From NCBI GenBank assembly GCA_011947345.1, contig JAAVTG010000213.1:1-40081 (forward strand): a DNA stretch of 40,081 nucleotides, in the 5' to 3' direction. A program made the translations under genes and the position numbers. This stretch comes from Phytophthora quininea (taxonomy: Eukaryota; Oomycota; Peronosporomycetes; Peronosporales; Peronosporaceae). Below, piece by piece: positions 22,716-32,455 of the stretch (the first letter of the stretch is position 1; the number at the start of each line of letters is the position of its first letter). Below the pieces are notes generated by a model. That model searched no databases, had not been told where the DNA came from, and was given only the letters and a program-made list of their open reading frames with translations.

Positions 22716-23054
22716 ATGGACGAGTACCGAGGATTTGGTGGCTCTGGGGAGATTAAGGCCCTGACTAACTTGTCGACACGCGAATTCAACGAGACATGGT
22801 TGTCTGTTCGCGATTACACTGTTGTGAAGTATCATGTTGCTCGCGGTTGCCATGCTGACATTAAGCCCGAGGGTAGTTTTGTCATGACGCTCGGCACGCT
22901 TCATCCAGATACATGGGAGGACATGGCAGCTAAGTTCGCCATCCCAAGCTACACTGTCACTAAGATGATACGAAAGCTTTTCGAGAATCTGTATATCACG
23001 TTGTGCATTTATACGTTTAAGGGGACGGCGGAGAATCGAAACACCTCAGGGTAG
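22716..23054 (+). pseudogene. Fragment resembling a Harbinger/ISL2EU-like transposase N-terminus, nested in the MULE
   Basis: A 112-residue frame inside the MULE is unlike MULE transposases. Its middle, VMTLGTLHPDTWEDMAAKF followed by IPSYTVTKMIRKLFENLY, has the L-x-x-L, W-x-x-x-A-x-x-F and T-x-x-K-M-I spacing of the helix-turn-helix region that precedes the DDE domain in Harbinger-type or related oomycete transposases. No DDE domain follows, so this looks like a captured or degraded fragment. The similarity is from memory of the motif pattern; an uncharacterised accessory protein of this MULE family is the alternative. Confidence 0.4.
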
Positions 23055-23498
23055 TATAGTGGCGTGAGCTCTGTTGTGGCTATCCCCTGCAAGGTTCGTT
23101 TAATCACTGCGATGAGATGTACGGTGGAATAACTATAGCGTTTCATAAGTCTTTGTGTGTACAAGTGCCGCGGGTCCAGATTGGCCTTGGCTGTCAAGTT
23201 TGAGGACGAGCAAGAATGACCAAGTTACAGCGAGCTACTGTCTCGTTAGCCTAGTCGCAACGAATTTCACGCGGTTTAAGCGTATAAATGCTTTATTCTT
23301 ATCTCAATTTTATCTAATTATTCTAATGTTATTTAATTCATTGTGTTTTAGGATAATCGAGACTACCCATTAGTAATTCCGCGTGTATTTACGTAGGATT
23401 TTATTAGCAAATAGGGCATCGTCGTAGTAATAAGATTGCGAGGAAGTGCGCTCGTTCCAGGCGAGATTTCGAGAAGTAGAACGCGTTACCGTTGAGAA

Positions 23499-25353
23499 AT
23501 GCTGTCGAGCATTACTTTTCAATTCGCCTTCCTCGTCGCCATGACGCCAACGGCAAGCCGTCGCGCTCTTTTTGACTTACTCTCTGAGTATGGGACTTCA
23601 GAGCTGAAAAGACCAGCGGTTTCCGACATGGAAGGTCGCCACCGCCTTCATCAAAGACTACGTCTACAATGCCAACAAAGCCTGCCGCGTGGCCACCTGC
23701 AGCGGTCGCAGCAAGACGTTTAAGTGTTTCGGCAACGATTGTGAGTGGGAAGTTCGCATAACGAAGAGAGACGATGAAAATGTGGGTTATATGTGCGTAT
23801 CCACATTGACGGATAAGCATCGCGATGCGTGCGAGAGTGTTGCCGACCCGACGGAGAAGCAGATTGCCAGGTTGCCGACATTTTCTGCTGCTGTACGTAG
23901 CAACCCAAAAGCAAAGCGGAAAGCTACGGTCTCGCTTGTCCAAGATTGCGACGGAATCAACCTACAAAATCCCGGTCCAAATTTATAGAGCCAAGGATCG
24001 TGTTCTACAATCGCTAGAGGATGAATGGGATGAATCTTTCACTCGCCTTCCCGGTTTGCCAGCTGCTCTCCGCGATATAAACCCTGGAACATCTGTGGGC
24101 CTGGAAGTTGATCAACACCGGCGGTTCTTGCGTGGTTTCTTGGCTTTTGGGACGAATATTTCCGTGCAACACAAGTTACTGCCTCTTCTAGGCTTTGACG
24201 GAGCTCATAGCAGACACGCCAAGTACAACGGCGTGATTTTTAGCTGTTGGGCCGCGACGGCAATGGTCAAAATGTCACGCTGGCGACTGCTCTAGTGAAC
24301 GTTGAAGACAAGAGGAACATTTTATGGTTCTTGGAGCGCTGCAATGAGGCTAGTATTGGCCTCGGAAATCGTCCTTTATTTTGCGATCGAGGAAAAATCT
24401 TAGATGCAGTAGATCCTTTTTCAGAGCCACCGGTGTTCGCCTACACCTGCGATATTGCACCATCCACATCATCCGTAACCTCAAGAAGGAGTTTGGTTTT
24501 GCTGGGGCCGAGTTCGAGAACGCCATTTGGAAGATACAAGGTGCTGAAATGCAGGCCGAGTATACGAAGGCGGTTGCCGCCTTGCGCAGTAGTTATGGTA
24601 ATCCGGTGGCAGAACATGTCAAGAAGATTAAGCCCGTTCACTGGACGGTGCATGCAAACATGTCGACGTTTGTCCCGCCCGATAGCGACGAGAATTCCGG
24701 TCCTGAGACATCCATGCCTCTATTCGGGTGGCGCAGCACGAACTTTGTTGAGAGTGACAATAGCGCCATGTTGGAAAACGGCCTTCGCTACGCAGCCCCC
24801 ACGACGCCTTTTACCGGTGTGCTGTAACTGAAATGCAGCGTTGTAGTGATCGTGACCAACAAGCAGCGGCTTGGATTGATGCAGCGAAGGATCTCACACC
24901 CCATGCCAAGAATTTATGGGAGGAGGAAACAAAACGGCTGGGCGAATATCTGGTTCGGCGATCAACTGATATTGTTTACTTTGCCAGCAGAGCAGGCTCC
25001 TCTAGAGATAGGAGGATTGATGTCAGCATCCCTTCGTGCTCATGCGCAACGTCCGATCAAATGAAGATTACCTGTCGCCATATTCGCGCGGTTTTCAGGC
25101 ACTGCAACATAAAAAACGCGGCCTGGAAGGTTTTAGTCCAGCTTACTTCGCTGCGTTCTACGCTGACACATTTCGAGGCCGAGGTATCGAGCTCCCAGTC
25201 AATGATCGCGCATCAGGCGGTCAAGTCATACAACCGTCGCCCTTCTATAAGCAAGCCGGGCGAAGGGTGACTCGTCGAATCGCCAGTTCGGGCGAAACGA
25301 GTGCGCGTTCGACGTACAAGTGCAAGATTTGCAAGGAAGTCGGCCACAATTGA
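23499..25353 (+). CDS. MULE transposase, frame interrupted
   Basis: Consecutive plus-strand segments give a typical oomycete MULE transposase. First comes an N-terminal Cys/His DNA-binding region (CSGRSKTFKCFGNDCEWEV). The catalytic domain has Asp candidates in LLGFDGAHSRHAKY (about 24190) and LFCDRGKIL (about 24385) and a late Glu candidate in TNFVESDNSAML (about 24745). Then come a SWIM zinc finger (CSCATSDQ, then CRHI; 25037-25085) and a CCHC knuckle start (CKICKEVGHN). The segments lie in different frames, with changes near 23620, 23940, 24240, 24440, 24820 and 25100. An in-frame TGA at 25351-25353 falls inside the zinc knuckle, with the matching SCRRH just after it. Some frame changes may be sequence errors; the element is probably non-autonomous as written. 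Confidence 0.75.
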
Positions 25354-25562
25354 CGAAGTTGCCGCAGGCACGGTAATGATGCAGAGGAGACAAATGTAAA
25401 CCTCGTCCCACAGGCAATACCGTTGCCAAGACCATGCAGAATCGGAGGTCATCACAGCGAAGAATCCGAAGTCGACCAGGAGACACTTGTGCTGCCTCTT
25501 TCGCCAACCGTTGCGGATGCAGTAGGACGGAGATCGATGTCTATGCAGTCATCGTGTTATAC

Positions 25563-25972
25563 CGGAAAGACTGCGTTTAAGCTGTATTCTTGGCGAAGCT
25601 AGGGATTTATGTTTTCCATTTAAGGTTGTATCGTTATACCGGTATAATCTATACCGCTAGCTCAGTGCGCTGCAGGTCACCAGTTTGGCCGCGTGGCGTT
25701 CTCCCCGCCTCGAGACCTGAAGAGCACGACGCAAGCAAGAAGAAACCTGCCTCTCCTCGACCCTTTTTCAGATTGAGCTAATGATCATCCCATAAGCTCC
25801 CACTAATATATAATTCGGTTGACCCGCGTACAGAGTGTAAACTCTTAGTCTCGTTTTGGTTAGCTTTTTATACGCGATCGGCTTTTCCCGTAGTACTGGT
25901 ACTGGGTTTGAGTCTAGTACTTGTTTCGGATTTTTGACAGCTGGTTAGGACTAGTTTTGGAAAAAAAACTCT
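25563..25972. repeat. Right terminal inverted repeat of the MULE
   Basis: About 410 bp, the inverted partner of 21676-22082. It ends in an A8 run and CTCT against T5 and GAG at the left end, which accounts for the 3-bp length difference. Confidence 0.92.
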
Positions 25973-25981
25973 AAAGTGTTC
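25973..25981. repeat. Right target site duplication of the Mutator-like element
   Basis: AAAGTGTTC follows the right terminus directly and pairs with AACGTGTTC at 21667-21675. The third base differs from both the left copy and the empty site at 36283-36291, so the change arose here after insertion. Confidence 0.82.
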
Positions 25982-26414
25982 ACGAGGGAGGTGCAGGGCA
26001 AACACCTTTGAGCGCTGGCAGCTCACTCCCAACCCAAGACCGTACTATCACAGGATCATTTCTATAGTTCGCTCTTTTCTACTTTCATTCCGAAAGAGAT
26101 AACTTCAATACCTGCGAGGATATTGCTCGGTTCCGTTCATCGACTCGGGATGTCGGTGGAGTGCTGCGGGTCCTTCTTGGACCTGCTCGTCCTCATTGAT
26201 GAACGTCCGCTGTCGCTTATTCCAAGGCAGCGTGAGTGAGCGGAACGATATGAGTAGGTATTGACCACTTCCATTTCTCTAGTTACTGTAGCTTTTCATC
26301 AACATTTCTTCATCTCAACACCATTCGACTTTCATCGTCCATAATGACTGCACTGTTGTATTTCTGCTCCAAATTGTTAGGCTCCCGACACACACATGCA
26401 CGGCGGACTCACCC
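25982..26414. other. Intergenic region between the MULE and aminopeptidase copy 1
   Basis: This holds the 3' flank of aminopeptidase copy 1 and what was the 5' flank of the WW gene before the MULE inserted. It is repeated on the right side at 35850-36282. A short open stretch around 26110-26220 (minus) could be an upstream exon but lacks a good start and splice context. No RNA gene seen. Confidence 0.5.
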
Positions 26415-29400
26415 TCACGGCTTCTTCTCCAGGATGATGTTAAGCTGGTTGTACAGCGACTCCTCCTTCTTCTTGTCGATCGAGTCCTGCATGCGCTGCA
26501 GCGTCGCGTACATTTTGCTCTTGGTGGCCTCGTCGAAGCGGTCCAGGTGGTCGAACGACTGCAGCACCGGGTACGCCGACATTTGGTTCACCTTGCCGAT
26601 CTTCACAAACACCTGCGCCATCACATCCAAACCTTCGTCGGTGGCCAGCGAGAAATCGCGGATCTGAGAGAGGCAGCGCGTCAGTGTGCGACCGTGGCTG
26701 GACTGCGTCGGGTTGAAGCTCGGGTGGGCGACCAGCTTCAGGATCTGCTTGCCCACGTCGCTCGAGTCCAGACTGCTCACGATGCTGATGTACTTGGTCA
26801 GCATGTCCGGCGTCTGGCGCCACTCCTCGAAAATCTCCTCCTGAACCTTGGCGCGATCCGGGAAGTTCTCATCTTCGAGCACCAAGCGGAATCCCGTGGC
26901 CTTGTCTGTCACGAAGGTCGACTTCTTGAGCAAATCGAGGGCCAACTGCGTTGGGGACACTGACGGAGTAACCTTTGGCGTCGTGCTGAGCACTGAAGGC
27001 TTACCGCCTGCTGCAATAAGCAACAGCAAATGGCGCTTCAAGGCACGATGCTGGAATTGCTCCACGTGAGGACCAGCCTTCGCTTTGCTGCACAAGTCTG
27101 TGTAAGCAGCCTCAATTTTGTCGGAATATTTGGCCCACACCGCCTGCAGCAAGGCTGTGGTCGCACTGTTGATAGCTCCGTAGTGGTGACTGAGCTCATC
27201 ATAGTTCGGGATCGTTTTGGCTTCGACCAGTGTCAACGCACGAGCAGACGGAGAGAGGTCATCAGAGAAAAGGATGGAGCCATGAAGGTCCACGAACTCG
27301 GGCGAGATCTCCACCGCCGTGTTGCCCTTCAGCAAGCCCTCGATCACCTTCGCCTTCTCGGCGTCTGCCACGCTGCGGTAGGCCTGGTACTTGTTCACAG
27401 CGTCCGGGTCGGAAAGCGCCTGCTTCGTGAGACGCGGCAGCGACGGGTTCGTCTGCTTCGACTTGCCGAAGAACGACCACCCGCGAGCGAAAGACAGGAA
27501 ATCCGGCTCCTCCGACACGTCCGGGATCACCAGCTTGGCGTCCTTCGTCTTCACCAGGAACACGCCCTCCTTCACAGACTTGCCGTCCTTCACGAGCGAC
27601 CAGTCGATCGGGATCTCCCACGGCCCGTTGTTTCCCTCGGGCTTGTCCTCGAAACCAGTTTGAGAAATGTCCACGACAAACTCCTTCGACGCAGCCTTGT
27701 ACTCTGTCGAATACGTCACGTCCGGATGACCAGGGCGGTTGAGCCACGTCTTGGCCAAGTTTTGCAGGTTCAGACCAGAGCATTCCTCCATGCACTTGAT
27801 CCATTCCATGCTCGTGGCATTGCCAAACGCATACTTGGTGTGGTACATGTCCAGAGCCTTGTGGAAGGCAGCGTCGCCCAGTAGGAGCTCCACCATGCGG
27901 ACGAACTCGGGGGCCTTCGAGTACGTCACGACCGAAACGAGTTCCTGTGTCTGGTTGAAACCCTGCGGCTCGACCGACAACGAGGTGGCAGACTTGTCCT
28001 GCGCCAAAGGTCCGATAGCCGGGGTGAACATGTACAGCACCTCGCTCAGACGACTGTAATCCTCACCAAAGATCGCCGCAGCGCGTTTGCGCTCCATGTG
28101 CACCGTCACAGCCTCGTTCAGCCAGATCTCGAACGGAGACTGGCCCGTCACCTGACTTCCGTTGATGTTGTGGTAGTACTCGTGAACCTTCACGTGCTCC
28201 ATGTACTCGTACGACTTGTCGTCCATGCGGCAACTCGGACACAGACACGAGCTCACGATGGTCGTGTTGCCCACGTTCTCCATGCCGCCGTAGTACGAGT
28301 TCTCCATGGCGATCTCGCGGTAGACCGCGCCAGTGTACTTGTATCCCGTCTTCTTCCACGCCTTCAGCAGCGTCTTCAGCTCTGCGCGGATTGCAGTCAG
28401 CCGTGCAGCATCGGTATCGTTCAGCGGCGTCTTGACGTCCTTTCGTTGGGCCCGAGACACAGTTCGCCTTCCTTCGCCTTCAGCACCTCGCGCTCCTCCA
28501 GCAGCTCGTAAATACGCTTGCGCTCGTCGTGGTGCTCGCAGGCCTCCGGGCCCAGACTTACCATCACCCACAGCACCGAGTCGTGCAGCATCTTGACAGC
28601 CGCCTTGGCGTCCGCCGACTCGAAGAAGCCCGGGAATGCCAGGATCTCCAGCAGCGTCGTGTCGCCGTCCGGGAACTCGAGCGTGCGGCGGTACGTCTCG
28701 TACGTGCCCACGCCCAGGAAGAACAGGTACGGGGCCATATTCACCTTGTGGTTGTAGTACTTGAGCACGTGGCGAGACGGGTCTTCCACGCCCAGCACCT
28801 CCTCGGCCGGGTGGAACACGGGCACACCCGTCTCCGTGTGGTAGCCCGGCGCCAGGTCTCCGTTCGTGATGATGTTCGTGTAGCGCGTGCCGGCCACGAT
28901 CGTGGTCGTGTAGTAGGCCTTGGCGTCCATGGTGTCGATGCACGGCACGATGCGCTGGAAGCCGTGCTGCTGGCACTGCGTGATGATGGTCTTGGGGGCT
29001 CCCTCGGGCGTGTAGTCAAAGTACAGGCCTTCCAGGATGTTCTCGGTGGGGGTGGCCACCGACACTGTGCGGAGAGCGAACTCCTCGCCCGACTGCACGG
29101 GCTTCTTGAGCTTGACGACCAGGAAATGGTCGTCCGAGTCCACCGTGAACTCCTGCGGCTGCGGCTCGGCGAAGCTCTGCACGTGGGCCACAAAATCCTT
29201 CGTGTCACCCAGCGGCGTGAACGCATCAAACCTCATGACTGACTGGATCTCCAGCTCCTTCGAGTTGAGCTTGAGCTCCGTAAGCGGCTCGGCTCCCACG
29301 TGCTTGAACGTCGTCTGCAGCGTCACCTTAATCTTCTCCTCCAGCATGTCAAAGACCATGTCAAAGTGGAGAGGTTTCGTAGCTAAAGGTTGGAAGTCTT

Positions 29401-29440
29401 GGCGCGTGAAGCGGTACTTCTTGGGTGCGGAGTCCGCCAT
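26415..29440 (-). CDS. M1 family (gluzincin) metallo-aminopeptidase, copy 1, cytosolic-type N-terminus
   Basis: The ATG at 29440 gives MADSAPKKYRFTRQDFQPL with no targeting signal. The beta-sandwich domain runs to the GGMEN motif (YYGGMENVGNTTIVSS near 28280), a variant of GAMEN. The zinc site is HEYYH (about 28170) with the third ligand Glu in IWLNEAVTVH 18 residues later. A C-terminal helical domain ends LNIILEKKP. Such enzymes remove N-terminal residues from peptides during protein turnover. The first 339 residues end at an artificial stop: the frame changes at TTT 28441-28443, and copy 2 carries the same break, while protein-like sequence continues in the new frame. Total about 1005 residues. 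The opposite strand also shows long open frames, a by-product of GC-rich codon use. Confidence 0.88.
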
Positions 29441-29688
29441 ACTTCGAGTCTTCAGTTCGCCTGCTCCCTACGTGGTCGATCGCGAAGTGAGCTTCACTTT
29501 GGAAAGAAGGAAAGATCTGGTGACGCGTCCCGTCCATCTCCCCGTGCTTTCGTCCACAGCTTGTTCAGGCTTGCACATCAAGCGCAAAGGCAGCAACGAC
29601 ACTCACTGAACGCTTCTAGGTGGTTTACTTCATTCGGTTCTTACACGGTGCCAATGCTACGGTCGGCCTAGTTTCGTTGCTTGCCTTT

Positions 29689-31499
29689 CTACAGTCCGTT
29701 CTCGTGCAGTGTGGACAGGAACGGCTCGGCGGCGGCGTAGATCGCGCCGCTGCGCACGAGCTCCAGCACGGCGTCGATGTCGGGCTTCATGACGCGGTCC
29801 TTGTCGAACTTTGCCACGCGGGTGCGCACCAGCGAGTGGACAGCTTCAAGCGCTTCCGTCGTGCGGAGAGGTCGCATCAAGTCGAGAGCCTGGCACGCCG
29901 CCAGCAGTTCGATCGCGACGACGGTCTCCACGTGCTCCACCACCGTGAGGGCCTTGCGCGCCGCAAAGCCTCCCATGGACACGTGGTCCTCCTTGGCACC
30001 GCTCGTTGAGATCGAGTCGACCGAGGACGGGTGCGTCAGCACCTTGTTCTCCGACACTAGTGCAGCGGCAGTGCAGTGGGCGATCATGAAGCCCGAGTTG
30101 AGACCGCCCTCGGGAACGAGGAAGGCCGGCAGGTTGCTGAGCGTCGGGTTGACGAGACGCTCAATACGTCGCTCGCTGACGCTGGCGATCTCGTGGATGC
30201 CGATGGCCAGGTAGTCCAGCACCTTGGCCGGGTACTCACCGTGGAAGTTGCCGCCCGAGATGACGAAGCCACCACCGCCGCGGTAGAAGGTGTCCGAGAC
30301 GCGCTTCATGCCGGCAGCGGGGTGGTCCACGGGCTTGTGCTTCTGCTCCACGAGGGCTTTGAGACGTTTAATCTCCTGCTTGGCGTCGTCGAGATCCTTG
30401 ATCTCCTTGTCGTCCTTTGGCTCCTCGGTTTCAGGGTGCACTTCGTTGTTGTCAAGGGAAGGCGATAAGTCCGTCGTGACTTCAGCGCTGCCCGTGAACA
30501 CCATCGGGTTGTCGGTCGCGCTGTTCATTTCGGTGTTGAGCACGTTTCGGACAAAGGTAATCGTGTCGTGCACGATGCCGTGCACCTGCGGGGCGCAACG
30601 CAGCGTGTATGCGTCCTGCACCTTGCCTTCGTAGTTGTGGCTGCGGAACAACTCGGACGGCGAGTCGGCGCGAAGCAGCGTGCGGATGCGGGCAGCGACC
30701 CGCATCTGGCCCGGTGAGGGCGAGCGGCGTGAATCCGCGGGTGGAACGCGTTCACCGTGCCGCACAGCACCTCCAGAGTAAGCGCCACGGCGATGTCGGC
30801 GCAGTCGGCGACATTCTGAGCGCGCACCACCGCTTCGGCACCGACCGACGTGATGAGCTGGGTGCCGTTGATCATGGCCAAACCTTCCTTAGCGCCGAGT
30901 TGCACGGGCTTGAGACCGTGCTTCGCGAGCACCTTGGCGGCCTTGCTGATCACGAACTCGTCGCCAACCTTATCCCACATGGGGCCTTCGCCCATCATGC
31001 CGAGCGCCAGGTGAGCCAGCGGGGCCAGGTCGCCCGAAGCTCCGACCGTGCCCTTGCCGGGCACCACCGACAGGCAGTCGGCGTTGAAAGCGGCGACGAG
31101 CTGCTCGAGCGTGTGAACGCGGATGCCCGAGTGGCCCTTGGCCAGCACGTTGATTCGCAGTGCGAGCAACATGCGGGTCTGTGCCGGCGACAGCGGCTCA
31201 CCCGTGCCTGACGAGTGCGAGCGGATGAGGTTCTCCTGCAGCTCAGTGAGCTTCTCGGGGCCGATGATGACGTTGGAGAAGAGCCCGAAGCCCGTGTTGA
31301 TACCGTACGCCACGCGGGTCTTGTCCTGGAGGATGTTGTCCACCACCTCGCGGCCGCACGCCACGCGCTTCCAGGCCTCGTCGCTGAGCTTGATCTTGGT
31401 GAGGCCCTTGGACAGCGCCACCAGGTCTTCGGCGCACAGAGACTCGCCGTCCAGCACGAGCTCGACCGTCTTGGAGGTGGTGTGATCGGCAATGGCCAT
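29689..31499 (-). CDS. hutH: Histidine ammonia-lyase (histidase)
   Basis: [20 protein letters not shown] starts at 31499. The MIO electrophile triad is in [11 protein letters not shown], and [40 protein letters not shown] and [13 protein letters not shown] are all histidase landmarks. The enzyme deaminates histidine to urocanate, the first step of histidine catabolism. The conserved R-P-H-x-G-Q motif is split between frames at GG 30713-30714 (plus-strand bases): RIHAARPH lies in the upstream frame and [11 protein letters not shown] in the other, so one base appears to be missing. Between DNPMVF and the conserved ISGGNFHGE lies an extra ~70 residues rich in Asp, Glu and Lys ([20 protein letters not shown]). 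It sits in the spacer of the inverted repeat, present once. Confidence 0.92.
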
Positions 31500-32455
31500 G
31501 GCTTGGAGTGTAGACGTCGGTGACGGAGCTTGCTCGCTTGCGGGGAAATTGGGGAATGATCTCTGCCCGAGTAGCGGACGCGGTGGAGTGAAGGCGGGCC
31601 GAGCGTTTGTGCTCGTGCTTGTTGCTGTTGCGCTTGAAGGCGTGATGGGCAGTGCTGACGTCGCGCAGTGACGCGCCGTTAAATGACAAAACCGGCCGAA
31701 TGTATTGGATTTTAGATCATACTATATGCACATTTTGGGAGCTCTTGTTCGTGGTAACAGCAATCAATACACACAAGAAGGCATCTAGATTAATATGGAG
31801 AGCTGAATGTACACAAAGCCACACCATCCACAAGCTACTGTATTATGACACTGATTGGTCGCGAAGGTCGCCTTCAACGTTAATTCCGCTGCGATGTGCT
31901 CCAAGCCGCTCGCGTCCAATCGAGCCGCCGTGATGCGAGAGGCATCACGGCGCGCCGGCAGCTTTGGCTTGCCTTCTTGTTTGCCTTTGAAGCGCTACAG
32001 TGTTTTAAGCTCGCCGGTTCTGCAACTATTAGTTCCTTCACTAATTGGCAACTAAAGGAAGGAACTGTAAAATGTGCAGCTAGTTTCCATGTCAAAAGTA
32101 TACAATTCAATTCATGAGCTGTTCCGTGCCGATATGTAGGACTTCTACAACACCGAACACTGCACACTGCGTAGCAGGTGCTACTAGCAGCGTTCATGTT
32201 GACTGGTGGCTTGACCGCGTAATAAAGCTACGGTCGCCTGGATGCAATCCCGCAGGCAGCAATGCAATTTTCTGTTCTCGATCAATTCGGGCTGTAAGAA
32301 CGGCACGCAGCTCATTCCACCGCGACCATGGAGCAACGCGCTCAAGCTTTTATAAGTTAATTGTCTGAAGTGATTCAACTGAAAGTCGGCTGTTTAAAAC
32401 ACTCCTTTTGTTTTATACACGGGACTATCAATTGGATACAACTGTACTGACGGCG
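31500..32455. other. Intergenic region between HAL and aminopeptidase copy 2
   Basis: This 956-bp stretch should hold the promoters of two divergent genes. No convincing exon, tRNA or repeat is seen. There is a short hairpin (AGTTCCTTCACTAATTGGCA, then AAAGGAAGGAACT; about 32030-32060) and an AT-rich run near 31690-31850. The 190 bp next to HAL are GC-rich, like a 5' UTR. Confidence 0.5.
32030..32060. other. Short inverted repeat (AGTTCCTTC / GAAGGAACT)
   Basis: AGTTCCTTC and GAAGGAACT flank a short loop in the HAL to aminopeptidase intergenic region and could form a hairpin. It could be a binding site for a dimeric regulator, the remains of a small element, or chance. Nothing nearby decides between these. 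Confidence 0.4.

Larger units (their letters stand above)
21676..25972 (+). mobile_element. Mutator-like DNA transposon (MULE), 4297 bp
   Basis: The element has long terminal inverted repeats (21676-22082 and 25563-25972), 9-bp target duplications and a plus-strand transposase with MULE-type zinc domains. It sits inside the left arm of the inverted repeat and is absent from the right arm, so it inserted after the arms became alike, or was lost or converted from one arm. The repeats are nearly identical to each other, pointing to a recent insertion. It is placed 50 bp upstream of the WW gene's ATG. Whether it can still move cannot be judged, because the transposase frame is broken and this assembly shows many single-base errors. 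Confidence 0.92.
25973..29410. repeat. Main part of the left arm of a ~3.5-kb inverted repeat
   Basis: In reverse complement this segment matches 32856-36291. Paired coordinates sum to 62264 at the outer end, 62265 in the middle and 62266 at the inner end. The arms are therefore collinear, with two single-base length differences, both one G fewer in the right arm (GG at 33263-33264 and at 34629-34630). With the 21575-21675 piece and one target-site copy removed, the left arm totals 3530 bp against 3528 bp for the right, as expected from those two losses. The inner edge falls in the aminopeptidase coding sequence at the FTRQDF codons. Confidence 0.93.

Noticed and set aside
28448..28976. First ~175 residues of the 853-residue minus frame ending at 26415
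   Set aside because: Upstream of the frame break this frame is an Ala/Arg/Gly-rich shadow; the real N-terminal protein is in the other frame starting at 29440.
28529..29242. Long open frames antisense to aminopeptidase copy 1 (also 27030-27884, and mirrored in copy 2)
   Set aside because: They are Arg/His/Val-rich, lack domains, and arise from GC-rich third positions of the true minus-strand gene. The same frames recur in the mirrored arm only because the DNA is duplicated.
31500..32455. tRNA, other RNA genes or a CRISPR array in the largest intergenic gap and elsewhere
   Set aside because: No cloverleaf-like A and B box pair or regularly spaced repeats were seen by eye, and CRISPR is not expected in a eukaryotic nuclear contig.
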